From: Lachnospiraceae bacterium
GTDB taxonomy: Bacteria; Bacillota_A; Clostridia; Lachnospirales; Lachnospiraceae
Assembly: GCA_017390645.1 (NCBI GenBank)
Contig: JAFPAZ010000079.1
Coordinates: 1-5,038 of the forward strand
Direction: 5' to 3'
Length of the DNA: 5,038 nt
Both the position numbers and the translations under genes were made by a program. Shown piece by piece: positions 4,607 through 5,038 of the stretch. The notes beneath the pieces are model-generated. The model searched no databases. It saw only the letters and a program-made list of their open reading frames with translations, and was not told the origin of the DNA. Position 1 is the first letter of the stretch; each line of letters opens with the position of its first letter.

Positions 4607-5038
4607 TTACTCTTTTTTATCTACAACAGATTTTCCGCGCCAGCCACCTCGCAACCAGCGAACATACACAATAATGCCTCTTAAACATTCGTCCATGGCC
4701 ATGGCAATCCATACCCCTACCAAGCCAAGGCCGCAAACTTTCCCTAAGAGAAAGCTAAACAACACGGACACGAACCACATGGAACCCATGCCCAAATAGG
4801 TTGGAAATTTAATGTCTCCTGCCGCCCGCATACTCTGTATGATCACCAGATTTGCGGTACGCCCGATTTCCAGCACGATTCCCACTGCCAGTATCTTATG
4901 TCCGAGCTTGATAATTTCAGCATTTTCTGTAAAAAACGGAAAGGTAAAATCACTAATCAAAAAGCTGATGACAGCAATGGACACAGAGATTACAAGGGAA
5001 GAACCAAGGGATTTTAATACCCTCTTATATGCAGCATC
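4607..5038 (-). CDS. MATE-family multidrug/cation efflux protein, C-terminal part (runs off right edge)
   Basis: The frame is open to the window edge; the visible 143 residues, starting DAAYKRVLKSLGSSL, are the last third of a protein usually about 450 long. Four hydrophobic segments are seen at about 11-30, 47-69, 80-98 and 103-127, fitting the final membrane helices. The segment EIGRTANLVIIQSMRAAGDIKFPTYLGMGSMW (57-88) is characteristic of MATE transporters, which swap Na+ or H+ for organic compounds across the cytoplasmic membrane. GLVGVWIAMAMDECLRG (105-121) in the last helix and a basic tail (RWLRGGWRGK) also fit. An in-frame GTG at 4984 is internal, not the start. Its substrate cannot be told. 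It reads in the same direction as the fab genes, but nothing indicates a role in fatty acid synthesis. Confidence 0.9.
   Translation of the reverse strand, partial: DAAYKRVLKSLGSSLVISVSIAVISFLISDFTFPFFTENAEIIKLGHKILAVGIVLEIGRTANLVIIQSMRAAGDIKFPTYLGMGSMWFVSVLFSFLLGKVCGLGLVGVWIAMAMDECLRGIIVYVRWLRGGWRGKSVVDKKE

Noticed and set aside
4607..4984. Separate small membrane protein starting at GTG 4984
   Set aside because: The frame stays open to the window edge with continuing MATE-like sequence, so this is the tail of a larger transporter.

Overview
This window is part of a type II fatty acid synthesis locus from a low-GC Gram-positive anaerobe, most likely a Clostridia member close to Lachnospiraceae. 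That placement rests on AT-rich DNA, strong GGAGG ribosome sites, the clostridial fab gene order and the style of the proteins; it is an inference, not a species call. All genes read on the minus strand, so transcription runs from the right end to the left.

In transcription order: the C-terminal part of a MATE-family membrane transporter (4607-5038); acpP, with its own promoter and a strong intrinsic terminator; a gene-free stretch of about 440 bp (3856-4294) dense in promoter-like sites, palindromes and a perfect 41-bp tandem duplication; fabD; an intergenic array of three 43-bp repeats, each generating a near-consensus sigma-A promoter; fabG, fabF and fabZ, tightly packed with the fabG stop overlapping the fabF start and only 3 bp between fabF and fabZ; a 104-bp spacer with an inverted repeat; and the first 76 codons of a flavin enzyme of the nitronate monooxygenase / FabK superfamily, cut by the left edge.

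The enzymes fit one pathway. FabD loads malonyl groups onto AcpP, FabF condenses, FabG reduces the ketoacyl group and FabZ dehydrates. The flavin enzyme at the end could supply the enoyl reduction step, but that is unproven. Compared with the usual clostridial order (acpP-fabK-fabD-fabG-fabF-accB-fabZ-acc genes), fabK is absent between acpP and fabD, and accB is absent between fabF and fabZ.

The most interesting content is regulatory. A 13-bp motif, TTTGAnTATCAAA on the minus strand, matches the FabT operator of other Firmicutes. It occurs twice: just after the acpP -10 box and inside the spacer of a candidate promoter following the acpP terminator. Separately, two different tandem repeat arrays (3 x 43 bp before fabG, 2 x 41 bp before fabD) carry a TATAAT-type element in each period, which suggests promoter multiplication by tandem duplication at two places in one operon. 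No wholly new protein system is visible.
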